Positions 41,585-51,200 of a stretch of 64,000 bases of DNA are shown in pieces; the first letter of the stretch is position 1, and every line of letters starts with the position of its first letter. Location: positions 1 through 64,000 of the forward strand of contig DLHO01000017.1 of assembly GCA_002483265.1 (NCBI GenBank). Reading direction: 5' to 3'. Origin of the DNA: Flavobacteriales bacterium UBA7666 (GTDB taxonomy: Bacteria > Bacteroidota > Bacteroidia > Flavobacteriales_D > Crocinitomicaceae). The notes below the pieces were generated by a model. The model worked only from the letters and a program-made list of their open reading frames with translations, was not told where the DNA came from and made no database searches. The position numbers and the translations under genes were made by a program.

Positions 41585-43036
41585 ATGAGAATTCTGTTTA
41601 TCCTTTTGATGCTGGCACCTGGTATGTTGCTGGCTCAGACATACACACATCCTACTATAGGGATTTCAAGTACTTATGCTGGTGCTTGTATGGTGAATAC
41701 TTGTTCAGGAACCTACTATGATAATGGTGGTGCAGGAGGGAATTATGCCGCGAATATTAATGCTATTTATCGTACATTTTGCCCTAGTACCGCAGGAATG
41801 TGCGTGAGGGCAACTTTCACTGCATTTAGTATGAACGATACCTATTTTCTTTGTACTGGTCCTGGAAGTTGTTGTGATTACCTGCAGATTTTGAATGGGC
41901 CGGCACAAAACTCACCTGCTTTGTATAATAATTGTACAACCTCGCCGGGAACAATTACTTCTACATCTCCAAGTGGATGTTTGACCTTTCGTCATACTAC
42001 AGACGGAAGTGTTCAGTTGGGGGGATGGGCAGCAACACTTTCATGTGTGGCGTGTGCGGGAGGACCAACGGGGATATCAAACCAGGATTGTTCGAATGCT
42101 GTTCAGATTTGTGCAGACTCACCATTCTCTACAACCGTATCCGGTCCAGGATTGGCGTCCGAGTCGTGTGTAGGATGCACCGGAGCCGGAGGAGAAGTAT
42201 ATTCCAGCTGGTATAAATTTCAAGTTGCAAATAGTGGAACACTGGGATTGATAATAGATCCTACAAACAATGCAGATGATTATGATTTTGCGCTTTATGG
42301 TCCGGGTGCCACATGTGGAGCTTTAGGAAGCCCGATTCGTTGTTCTTACGCAGCAAATGCTAATAATACAGGACTTGGAAATGGTGCCGTAGATGTATCG
42401 GAGGATGTAACCGGAGATGCATGGGTTAGTACCTTGCCGGTTACAGCAGGACAAATCTATTTCCTGATGGTCAATCAGTGGTCACCTACAGCTGCAGGAT
42501 TTACTTTGGATTGGAACTTAACTGGTGGTGCCTCATTGAACTGTACGCCATTGTCGGTAGAATTGAAAGATTTTTTTTGTAAACAAGACGAGCGCGCTTT
42601 GGCGGTTGCATGGACAACGCTTACAGAAAAAAACAGTGATTATTTTATTTTGGAGAAGAGCGAGGATGGGGACAATTTTTTTCCATTGATCCACTCGAAA
42701 GCACAAGGGGAAAGCGCTACACCAACAGATTACTTTTTCTATGACAACCAACCGGTTATTGGAACAAACTATTATCGTTTAACCGAAGTGGATATTAATG
42801 GCGAAAAAACGACCTTCGATATGACGACTTGTAATTTCAGCCTGGATGCACTGAAAATTAAAACAATGCGCATTTATAGCCAGAGCGGAACTTTGATTAA
42901 GGAGGTGAACGGTGAAGATTTAGATGTCAAATCAGCATTTTCGAGCATGACTCTTCCGGATGGAGTTTACATTTTGGAAACTATTGGTTTCGATGGGAGT
43001 ATTGAGCGTATTAAATTGGTTCAGTTGATGCAGTAA
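41585..43036 (+). CDS. Secreted CUB-domain protein with degenerate T9SS-type C-terminus
   Basis: The 483-aa protein has a signal peptide (MRILFILLMLAPGMLLAQ). A CUB-like domain covers about 30-150 (GTYYDNGGAGGNYAANINAI; CCDYLQILNGPAQNSPALYN; LTFRHTTDGSVQLGGWAATL), with many cysteines. A PPC-like beta domain follows at about 165-320 (EVYSSWYKFQVANSGTLGLI; DYDFALYGPG; QIYFLMVNQWSP). The last ~150 residues (AVAWTTLTEKNSDYFILEKS; GTNYYRLTEVDINGEKT; MRIYSQSGTLIKEVNGE) match the segment that precedes type-A T9SS sorting domains. The end is a shortened or divergent sorting domain (LPDGVYILETIGFDGSIERI). A surface or secreted role is inferred. A terminator follows. Confidence 0.8.
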   Translation: MRILFILLMLAPGMLLAQTYTHPTIGISSTYAGACMVNTCSGTYYDNGGAGGNYAANINAIYRTFCPSTAGMCVRATFTAFSMNDTYFLCTGPGSCCDYLQILNGPAQNSPALYNNCTTSPGTITSTSPSGCLTFRHTTDGSVQLGGWAATLSCVACAGGPTGISNQDCSNAVQICADSPFSTTVSGPGLASESCVGCTGAGGEVYSSWYKFQVANSGTLGLIIDPTNNADDYDFALYGPGATCGALGSPIRCSYAANANNTGLGNGAVDVSEDVTGDAWVSTLPVTAGQIYFLMVNQWSPTAAGFTLDWNLTGGASLNCTPLSVELKDFFCKQDERALAVAWTTLTEKNSDYFILEKSEDGDNFFPLIHSKAQGESATPTDYFFYDNQPVIGTNYYRLTEVDINGEKTTFDMTTCNFSLDALKIKTMRIYSQSGTLIKEVNGEDLDVKSAFSSMTLPDGVYILETIGFDGSIERIKLVQLMQ

Positions 43037-43058
43037 AGAACCTGAAAAATAGAGATGG

Positions 43059-43088
43059 AAGAGGGGTAATAACTATCCCTCTTTTTTG
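43059..43088 (+). terminator. Terminator of the 41.3-43.0 kb operon
   Basis: aagaggg (43059-43065) pairs with ccctctt (43077-43083), followed by T residues to 43087. It lies 23 bp after the stop. Confidence 0.75.
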
Positions 43089-43153
43089 TGCTTTGATTTT
43101 TGTTTTATCATGAAAAGAAGCTTTTGCTTTAAAGAGATTAAATAAAAGAACCT

Positions 43154-43161
43154 TATATTCG
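43154..43161 (+). promoter_or_regulatory. Near-consensus -7 box, 489-aa gene
   Basis: TATATTCG (one mismatch to TAnnTTTG) followed by CG lies 23 bp before ATG 43185. The same TATATTCGCG occurs upstream of the M1 peptidase gene on the minus strand (60371-60378). Confidence 0.35.
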
Positions 43162-43184
43162 CGCCAATTATAATCAATCCTAAT

Positions 43185-44654
43185 ATGAGAACGTTTAAAT
43201 TACTACTTCTGGTTTGTGCTTTATTTAGCACCAAACTATTTGCCCAAACCATTGAAATGGGAATTCCTAATAAAGGATCTGAATTCCCGGATTTGATTTC
43301 AGACGATGGCGGAGATTTCTATACCACTTCCTATATCAAGACAGCGCTTTATATGAGTTTGGTAGATTACAAACTCACTCGTTTCGAAAACATGACAAAA
43401 GTTGCTGAGGAGAAAATTAAACGGGATATACCTACTGGCGGAAAGGGTGAAATTTTTGGAACCACTTGTTTAAATGGAAAACCAATCGTGATCTTATCAA
43501 ATACTGAAAAAACAACCACCAGTATTTACTATCAGGTGTATGATGAACAATGTAAACCTGTTTCTGAGCCGGCATTGATTGCAGAGTTTGAGGTCGAAGA
43601 AAAGAAAAGACAACGTGGTTTTTTTAGCTACATGATTTCTCAAAACAAAGAGTTCATTCTTTTTGAATACATGAAGAAAGGAAAGAAATCAGAGGAAGAC
43701 CGATTAGTGTATAAAGTACTTAATTCGGATTTCGGTTTGGTGCAAGAAGGAGAATATGAAACAAGTGCCAATGTTTCAAGTTCCATGCTCACCAACAAAG
43801 GAGAATATCTAATTGCATTGGCCGTTTATCAGCAAAACGAAAAAGGAAAGGAAACAGATAAGATCGAAACTTACCGGATTAAGCATTTTAAAGATGGGAA
43901 AGAAACTGAATTGAATATTGATACACAAGGTAAAGCTCAATTTAGCTTTAATATGTCAGTAACAAATGACAATCAATTGATTCTATTGGGAGCTTTTTCA
44001 GAGGGTAGTGGAAGAGGATATACATATATTAATATCAATTTGGATACTGAAAAAGAAGTGAAAAGAGTGTATTGTACTCCGAATACCGGTATGAAGATTG
44101 AGTATATACGTGATTATTTCCTGGATGCAGATGGTGGTTTGGTTGTTTTGGGAGAAGAATACTCTGAAAAAACGGTTACTACAACTTCTCAGACTTCCAG
44201 TGGGGTTTCGACTAGAACATCGACAACATATTATTATAACGATGCTTGCGCGTTTAAAATTATGAATGATGGTGAGCCGGAGTGGCTCGTAAAAATTCCG
44301 AAGCATCAATATTCTGTAAATGATGGAGGAATGGCTTCTTCTTTGGCGGGATATACTTCCGGAGGGAAATACTATTTGTTTTTCAATGATAATTTAAAGA
44401 ACTATGGACCAGACGGAAACTTTTTGAATCCTGAAAAGGTCGAAACATGTTTTTATAAAAACAAAAAATGTGGATTTATCAAAGTTGATATTGACTTGAA
44501 ATCGGGGGAGAGTAATCGTCAGATTATGTTGAGACCGGATGTACAGCCACTTTTTTCAATTCCTAATTATTTTGTGAAAAGCGAAGATAAAAATGAAATG
44601 TTAATCTATTTTATGAACCGGAAAACGGAACAATTCGGATTGATGAAATTTTAA
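43185..44654 (+). CDS. Secreted protein of unknown function, paralogue of the 4.3 kb gene
   Basis: The 489-aa protein has a signal peptide (MRTFKLLLLVCALFSTKLFAQ). The mature part is beta-rich and propeller-like (GEIFGTTCLNGKPIVILSNT; LGAFSEGSGRGYTYININLD; DGGLVVLGEEYSEKTVTTTS). It aligns with the 515-aa protein at 4310 along much of its length, best at YYNDACAFKIMNDGEPEWLV and SVNDGGMASSLAGYTSGGKY, then LFFNDNLKNYGPDGNFL. No catalytic motif and no T9SS sorting domain were recognised. It is monocistronic, with a terminator after the stop. The family appears to have at least two members in this genome, and its function is unknown. Confidence 0.7.
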   Translation: MRTFKLLLLVCALFSTKLFAQTIEMGIPNKGSEFPDLISDDGGDFYTTSYIKTALYMSLVDYKLTRFENMTKVAEEKIKRDIPTGGKGEIFGTTCLNGKPIVILSNTEKTTTSIYYQVYDEQCKPVSEPALIAEFEVEEKKRQRGFFSYMISQNKEFILFEYMKKGKKSEEDRLVYKVLNSDFGLVQEGEYETSANVSSSMLTNKGEYLIALAVYQQNEKGKETDKIETYRIKHFKDGKETELNIDTQGKAQFSFNMSVTNDNQLILLGAFSEGSGRGYTYININLDTEKEVKRVYCTPNTGMKIEYIRDYFLDADGGLVVLGEEYSEKTVTTTSQTSSGVSTRTSTTYYYNDACAFKIMNDGEPEWLVKIPKHQYSVNDGGMASSLAGYTSGGKYYLFFNDNLKNYGPDGNFLNPEKVETCFYKNKKCGFIKVDIDLKSGESNRQIMLRPDVQPLFSIPNYFVKSEDKNEMLIYFMNRKTEQFGLMKF

Positions 44655-44661
44655 AAATGGG

Positions 44662-44693
44662 AAAGGTTGAGACGAAAGTTTCAATCTTTTTTG
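44662..44693 (+). terminator. Terminator of the 489-aa gene
   Basis: aaaggttga (44662-44670) pairs with tcaatcttt (44681-44689), with one G-T wobble, followed by a T run. It lies 8 bp after the stop. Confidence 0.7.
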
Positions 44694-44743
44694 TTTCAAG
44701 CGAACTTTTTTCTTAGCTTATATAAGAAAGTAATTGTTCTTGT

Positions 44744-45322
44744 ATGAAGCATCAAGCTTATTTTCATTTGACAACCAATCTCCACGATAGTCGAACATCC
44801 AATAGAATGCTAATTTATAAAGCTCGTGAAAGAAGGTTTCACGGAACACTTCCTTATCCGGATGTTTATTATATGAGTATGGAGGAAGAAACACTCATTG
44901 CACAGGAAGTATTTTATCTGTCGGATGAATTGGATTTCGCAGTGATTGCAATGAATCTTTGTCGGGACCACATGCATTTGTTGGTTTGCTGCGAAGAGGA
45001 TGAGGTTTCGAAGATTATGCATCGCATAAAGGGACGGACTGCTCGTACGTGTAACGCGTATCGCGCGGCCAAGGGGATTAATCCCCTTGACGCGACGAAC
45101 GGAAAATACGAACCGAGAACATTAAAGGATAAATCAATCCCTTTTTGGACCCAGAAGTACCATTGTAAAGTGATTCGCAATTCGGATCAATTACTAAACA
45201 CCATCAATTATATTCGAAATAATCGGAAGAAGCATGGTTTACCTAACAACCCTGCGCTACAAAATTTGATAGGTAAAAACCAATTAGTTGCTTCTCCGAA
45301 TGCGATTGTAAACCTGATATAA
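44744..45322 (+). CDS. REP-associated tyrosine transposase (RAYT, Y1/IS200-like)
   Basis: The 192-aa protein is of the Y1 HUH-nuclease class. The HUH motif is His76-Met77-His78 (MNLCRDHMHLLVCC) and the probable catalytic tyrosine is Tyr156 (LLNTINYIRNNRKKHG). FWTQKYHCKVI between them is also typical. RAYTs are single-copy domesticated IS200-type proteins that nick and mobilise REP palindromes; they lack the ends of a complete IS. The gene contains an in-frame perfect 20-bp palindrome (45070-45089) encoding KGINPL. Perfect 38-bp palindromes elsewhere in the window are candidate substrates. It overlaps the convergent small gene at its 3' end by 39 bp. All motifs are present, so it may be active. 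Confidence 0.85.
   Translation: MKHQAYFHLTTNLHDSRTSNRMLIYKARERRFHGTLPYPDVYYMSMEEETLIAQEVFYLSDELDFAVIAMNLCRDHMHLLVCCEEDEVSKIMHRIKGRTARTCNAYRAAKGINPLDATNGKYEPRTLKDKSIPFWTQKYHCKVIRNSDQLLNTINYIRNNRKKHGLPNNPALQNLIGKNQLVASPNAIVNLI
45070..45089. repeat. Perfect 20-bp palindrome inside the RAYT gene
   Basis: caaggggattaatccccttg is exactly self-complementary. Its centre GATTAATC is the same as that of the 38-bp palindrome at 17481-17518. It is in frame and codes for AKGINPLD, between the HUH motif and the catalytic tyrosine. Confidence 0.85.
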
Positions 45323-45589
45323 TTCGCTATTCTTTTGCTGTAAATAGTCAAAATAACGGTCGAAATGTACTTTGAGAATTTGTTCGATCTCTTTGATCAA
45401 ATACTCCAAACGTGGATTCAATGAAGAATTGTCGTTTTCTGTCAATAAATCCAACTGCGCTACTTTTAAAGCGAATCGTGAAAAAGGACCACGAAATTCT
45501 TTAACATTTGTCCAACATGTATGATTTTGCACACAAACAGCTTCGATTGCTTTGTATGTTTCCAGTTGATTGATTGTTGTACCGTTCAT
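45284..45589 (-). CDS. Small cytoplasmic protein of unknown function
   Basis: The 101-aa protein starts at ATG 45589; an in-frame TTG at 45598 is possible but unlikely. It is mostly helical by eye (TINQLETYKAIEAVCVQNHT; NPRLEYLIKEIEQILKVHFD; RYFDYLQQKNSELYQVYNRI), with no signal peptide and no recognised family. Its last 12 codons are antisense to the end of the RAYT gene (39-bp overlap). It is a candidate small regulator or helical-bundle protein, but nothing in the sequence proves it. The frame is long for chance in such AT-rich DNA, and its amino-acid composition looks natural. Confidence 0.55.
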   Translation of the reverse strand: MNGTTINQLETYKAIEAVCVQNHTCWTNVKEFRGPFSRFALKVAQLDLLTENDNSSLNPRLEYLIKEIEQILKVHFDRYFDYLQQKNSELYQVYNRIRRSN

Positions 45590-45720
45590 GAGTGACAAGT
45601 TTTAGCGTGTTGTTTCTTTATCAATTAACGCAACAAAAAGTGGATAGTTGTAATTAAAATCCTTAAAAAATCTTAACTGTACCTTTCATGGATTGAACAG
45701 TAGTTTTAAGCGGATGAGAA

Positions 45721-48051
45721 TCAGAGTACCTCAAAGGTTTCTGTTAATAACACACCTGTTTCATCTACTACTGTCACTTTGTGCTTACCTTTTTCCGGTT
45801 GAACAGCAATCTGATGAATATCTGAAGTTGTTCCCACAAATTCTTCATCAATATGCCAATAAAGAATGCTGTTTTGTCTCGTATGTGCAATTTCAAAAAT
45901 GGCTTTACCCCTTAAACCGTTTAACTCACGTGGAATGTAAATCTTGGTTTGTCGTTTCGGATAAATGAAACTCATGATGTTTTCGGGTTTGTTCGACGTA
46001 CATTTCGGATCAAAGGGGGGAACGGAGTGATAGTTGGGATTTTGCTGAACGTAATATTTTTCCATACTCGGGGGCAGTATAAACCAAGCCTTATGTTTCA
46101 TATTGCTATTCGTTTCACAATCCGCATTCACCCGGAAAGTTTCTTCGTGATTTAAGTGAACCAATTGGTGATAGCTGCAGTTTTTGCTGATTAAACAACT
46201 GCTTGGGATGTACTCAAAATGGGTGTGTTCACAATTGCGATTGGAGATCTGACCACTTTCAGTGCAAATTTCAGTTCGTGTTAGTTCATTTAGAGGTTTC
46301 GAAAACCATTTTTGAGGAGAATCTAAATTCCTGAAAATGGAAAATAACAAAGGTGCAGCAGCTTTTACGCCAGTTAAACCAGGTCTTCCTTCTCCATCTG
46401 CATTTCCCACCCAAACGGAAACGACATATTTTGATGTAACACCAACTGCCCAAGCGTCTCTGAATCCGAAACTCGTTCCCGTTTTCCAAGAGATTTTCTG
46501 TGAAGATTCAAAAGCGCGCCAGTTATTTTCTTCATCTGGTCTGTTAACATCGATCAACGCATCGAAGGTGGAATAAATACACGCTTTATTTAGATTCAGC
46601 CTTGGAGCTTTTTCTGTTGTTCCGGTATAATGAATCCTTGAAGGATCTGAATTTTGAAGGTGCTGAGCCATGGAATTGTAACAGGCGTTGATTTCCCAAA
46701 CGGAAGCTTCTGCTCCTCCCAAAATCAAGGACAAACCGTAATGACTGGAGTGTTTATTCATATTTCGAAAACCGAATTGTTTCAAATCGTTGTGGAATTT
46801 CGCCTGACCGTATTCCCTTAAAAGAAAGACCATCGGAATATTCAAACTTTTGGATAAAGCTTTATTGGCTGGAATTGCTCCGGAAAACTGACGATTGAAA
46901 TTATTCGGAGCAAAGGTTCCAAAACGAGAAGGGAAATCGCACAATAATTGTTTGGGAGTAATTAAGCCTGATTCCATGGATTTGGCATACAGTAAAGGCT
47001 TTAAAATACTTCCCGTACTTCTTGGAGCTTGAATACAATCCACATCAAAAGCATGATTATCATCTGTATGATTCAGGTTTCCTTTATAAGCGACAACTTC
47101 TCCGGTTTCAACAGAAGTGATTAGAACTGCTGCATTAAAAACCCCGTATTCGTTCATTCGCAGCGCATATTGTTCTGTTTCGTTATTGACCATAGTTTGG
47201 ATTTCTTCGTCCAATGTAGACCGAATCAATTGTTCTTTTTGACCGTGCAAAATACAGCGTTGCAATAAATGCGGTGCTTCCTGAGGAAGTGGAAGAGGTT
47301 TGTCAGGAAGTGGTTCTTCCAACGCAAGGTAATAATTCAATTTGTCGATTTTACCTTGTTCGTAAAGCATTTTCAACAGGCGATTCCGTTTTCTTAATAA
47401 GCTTTTGTGATTTTTTCCGGGATAAATAAGACCCGGTGCATTGGGCAGAACTGCTAAAGTAGCGCTCTCAGCCCAGCTTAGATTTTCAGGTGCGCGACCA
47501 AAATAGCGCCAGGATGCTGCATCAATCCCAACTACATTGTTTCCGAAAGGAGCGTTTGCTGTATAGAGATTGAGAATTTCTTCTTTTGAATAACTGAACT
47601 CCAACCGGGTTGCAAGAATAATTTCATGCATCTTTTCGGAATAGGTTCGAGAAGGATTTTTCCGCATCAAACGAATCACTTGTTGGGTAATGGTACTTCC
47701 ACCGCTCACAATTTTTCCGCGGGTAATATTTTGGTAAAATGCCCTACAGATCCCTTTTATACTCGCGCCAGGATGATAGTAGAAATTCTTATCCTCAAAT
47801 GTAACGAGGCAAACAGCAATTTTATGCGGTGTTTTATTACTAGGAGGAAAACGCCACTGACCATCTTTTGCAATATGAGCGCCAAGTAGTTTTCCGTTTT
47901 TCCCCACTAAAACTGTGGAATAAGGATCGTTGAATAACGAAGAAGGTAAGGCTTGAATATACCAAATCAAGAAAGAATAGAATAAAACGCGTTTAATCGC
48001 ACGCTTTTTCCAGCGGTATTGCTCTTTCAACCAAAAAAGTCTTTCTTTCAT
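45721..48051 (-). CDS. pbpC: Penicillin-binding protein 1C
   Basis: This bifunctional peptidoglycan glycosyltransferase/transpeptidase has 776 aa. After a membrane anchor (about 22-36) comes the GT51 domain with predicted catalytic Glu86 (TFEDKNFYYHPG), GGSTITQQVIRLM and FAYSKEEILNLY-type motifs. The transpeptidase domain has SxxK at Ser348-Lys351 (STGSILKPLLY), SLN in SKSLNIPMVFLL and KTG in SWKTGTSFGFRDAW. The C-terminal ~90 residues (IYIPRELNGLRGKAIFEIAH; KGKHKVTVVDETG) are the PBP1C-specific beta domain. PBP1C is usually the neighbour of an alpha-2-macroglobulin gene; here A2M lies 4.6 kb upstream on the same strand, with four genes' worth of DNA between. Confidence 0.95.
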   Translation of the reverse strand: MKERLFWLKEQYRWKKRAIKRVLFYSFLIWYIQALPSSLFNDPYSTVLVGKNGKLLGAHIAKDGQWRFPPSNKTPHKIAVCLVTFEDKNFYYHPGASIKGICRAFYQNITRGKIVSGGSTITQQVIRLMRKNPSRTYSEKMHEIILATRLEFSYSKEEILNLYTANAPFGNNVVGIDAASWRYFGRAPENLSWAESATLAVLPNAPGLIYPGKNHKSLLRKRNRLLKMLYEQGKIDKLNYYLALEEPLPDKPLPLPQEAPHLLQRCILHGQKEQLIRSTLDEEIQTMVNNETEQYALRMNEYGVFNAAVLITSVETGEVVAYKGNLNHTDDNHAFDVDCIQAPRSTGSILKPLLYAKSMESGLITPKQLLCDFPSRFGTFAPNNFNRQFSGAIPANKALSKSLNIPMVFLLREYGQAKFHNDLKQFGFRNMNKHSSHYGLSLILGGAEASVWEINACYNSMAQHLQNSDPSRIHYTGTTEKAPRLNLNKACIYSTFDALIDVNRPDEENNWRAFESSQKISWKTGTSFGFRDAWAVGVTSKYVVSVWVGNADGEGRPGLTGVKAAAPLLFSIFRNLDSPQKWFSKPLNELTRTEICTESGQISNRNCEHTHFEYIPSSCLISKNCSYHQLVHLNHEETFRVNADCETNSNMKHKAWFILPPSMEKYYVQQNPNYHSVPPFDPKCTSNKPENIMSFIYPKRQTKIYIPRELNGLRGKAIFEIAHTRQNSILYWHIDEEFVGTTSDIHQIAVQPEKGKHKVTVVDETGVLLTETFEVL

Positions 48052-48210
48052 CGTTTTTTTACTGAAAGTAATGTGTCAAAACGGATGGATTCTGATCACT
48101 TTATTATTCGTTGCATTCGAAATGAAAAGCGCTGATCCTTTTTGATTATTTAAAAAGCAACTATTTACAGAGTTTTAGTAATTTCAACAATACAAGATTC
48201 TTAGAAATTC

Positions 48211-51200
48211 ATGCGGAAAAACCAACTTTTACTCTTCTTTTTTTTCTTGATTTCGGTGAATCATGGATTCTCCCAATTGGCTAGTTTTCGGAATTTTTCG
48301 GTAGAGAATGGTTTGGGACAATCACAGGTTTACAGCGTCATTCAGGATCACAAAGGATATTTGTGGTTTGGAACGCGTGGTGGTGGATTGTCTCGTTTTG
48401 ATGGTCAGAATTTTGAGTCGTTTACCGACAGACAAGGTTTAGTCAATAATTATATTTATTCGTTAAAAGAAGATAGCAAACATATTTTATGGATTGGAAC
48501 CAATGATGGGCTTTCATCTTACAATGGAAAGAAGATTCGCACCTATAAACATCCCAAATACGGAAATCACTTCGCGGTATTTGGTTTAACTCTGGATTCG
48601 GAAGAAAAATTGTGGATGGCTACAAATCACGGAGTTTTTACCGTAAAAGGAGATTCACTGATTTCCATGAATCAGATCTTGGGAATAGATGATGGAACGG
48701 TTAACGCCATTTTTGTGGATTCGAAAGGAATCATTTGGATGGGAACGGGTACAGGACTTTTGTCATCTGAAAAAAAAGGAAATAAACGAATATTGATCAA
48801 TCACGGCAAGCGGGCTCGTGTGATGAGAAATGCGATTACGTGCTTAAAAGAGGACCAAAACGGAAAAATCTGGATTGGAACTTATGGGGATGGAGCCTAT
48901 GTTTACAATCGAAAAGATTATTACCGGGTAGACCTAAACCACGAATTGTATAAGCAAACGGTATTCGATCTATTCTTTGATGAAGCGAATGTCTGTTGGA
49001 TAGCCACATTGAATGCCGGATTGATTCAATACGACCAAAAAACAAAAGAATTTACCAATTACAGTGAGAAAAATGGATTAGGTAATAACCATGTCCGTTC
49101 GATTATCAAAGACAATTGGGGTGATTTGTGGATTGGAACTTCCGGAGGTGGAGTTTCTCAGTTTGCGGGAAAATTATTTTCGCATTATTCTGTTTCTGCT
49201 GGTTTGGGCGGGAATTTCATTTATTCCATTTACAGAGATCGAAGTAATAAATTGTGGTTCGGAACTTCTCAAAATGGTGTGAGCGTTTATGATAATGGAT
49301 CGTTTAGTCAGTTGAACGTCGAAAATGGATTTGAAGCGATCAAAGTAAAAGCTATTATTGAGGACGATGATAGTCTGATGTATTTTGGAACGGAAGGTCA
49401 GGGAATAGGAATGCTTTCAGCAGGAGGATTTTCCTGGCTAGACGAAACGCGAAAATACTATGTTCGACAAATGTCGAAAGACAAGCAGGGTCGGATTTGG
49501 GTTGCAACTTCCGGTTCCGGGTTGATTTGCATTTCAGAACAAGGAGCAAAGGTTGAACGTATCTCCTTCGACGAAGGACTTTTGCACATGCGCTTGACTT
49601 CTGTTTTTGTTGATTCCAGAGGATTGGTTTGGTATGGCGCTGAATCGGCTGGTTTAGCTTGCTACAATCCGCAAACTCGAAGCACTAAGATTCTGACAAA
49701 GGATTCCGGATTGAGTGCGGATGCAGTGCGTACGATTATTGAAGATTCAAAAGGCAGGATTTGGGTTGGAACAGCAGGTGCAGGAATCAATTGCATCGAA
49801 TACGGCCCGAAACTGAAAGTGCTCAAGAAAATCAGCATTGAATCGGGAATGCATTCTTCGAATGTATACCTCATGGTTTTTGATGCGAATCAGAATCTCA
49901 TTGTGGGTTCCGAATCAGGATTGGACATCTTGGATTTGAATGAAACGAACCAGATCAAGAGTATTAAACATTACGGAAAAAGTGATGGCTTTTTGGGAGT
50001 GGAAACTTGCCAGAATAGTGTTTGGAAAGACCGTGATGGAAAAATTTGGTTCGGAACAATTAATGGGGCAAGCTGTTACAATTTGTCGAATTTGCAGGTC
50101 AATCGAACAGCACCAATACTAAGTATTTTGGATGTACAGTTGTTTTACGAATCGCTTTCACAGACAAAATTCAACGATGTAATTCTGCCTTGGAGTAGTT
50201 ATAAAACGCTTCATTTACCCTACGATCAAAATCATTTAAGTTTCTTATTTAAAGGAATCAATCTGAAGAACCCTGAAGGGGTAGAATATTCCTGGAAAAT
50301 GGGTGGGTTTGAGAATAAATGGTCGCCTTGGACAAAAGAGCAACGGATCGTTTATTCCAATATGTCGCCCGGAAAGTACACTTTTTTATTACGGTCACGC
50401 AACGAAGACGGATTCATCAATCCGAATCCGGAATGTTTTTCATTTACAATTGCACGACCTTTTTGGCTGACAACCTGGTTCATTTTATTGGAGGTGATTG
50501 TTGGCGGATTGTTTATCTGGTTCATTATCCGGATTCAAACTGTTCGGATTCGAAGAAAAGCGAAACAAGCACAGAAAGATGCAGAATTTGCACGGAATTT
50601 ATTGGAATTGGAACAAAAAGCCTTGCGTTTACAAATGAATCCGCACTTCATTTTCAATGCGTTGAATTCGATTCAGGGCTTAATTGGTACGGAAAATGAA
50701 ACGAAAGCGCGTTACTATCTGGCAAAATTCTCCAGACTCATGCGTCAGATTTTGGATAACTCACGAAATACGACGATTTCTTTAGAGGAAGAAATATCCA
50801 CCTTGGAAAATTACCTGTTGATAGAGCAATTTTGTAATGGAAACCGTTTCGAGTATGAGATTATTGTAGATTTAGAAACTGAATTGAATTTTATTCAGAT
50901 TCCTCCCATGCTCATTCAGCCTTTCGTTGAAAATGCAATCAAACACGGATTTAAATACGATGCGAAAGATTCCCGAACCGGAAAAATCACCTGCTGTTTC
51001 AGAGAAGAAAATGATGGAATTACCTGTGTGATTCGCGATAATGGAATTGGCAGGGAAGCAGCCGGAAAAAATCAAGAGGCTAGTAATGAGCCGCAGCATG
51101 TTTCGAGAGGTTTTAATGTGACCAAAGAAAGATTGGATTTATTGAGCACCAATTCGAACGGACATGAAGTAAGAATTGTAGATTTGTATGACGACGACGG

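Noticed and set aside
44744..45322. Complete IS200/IS605 element
   Set aside because: No tnpB and no recognisable left or right hairpin ends flank the gene; RAYT identity fits better.
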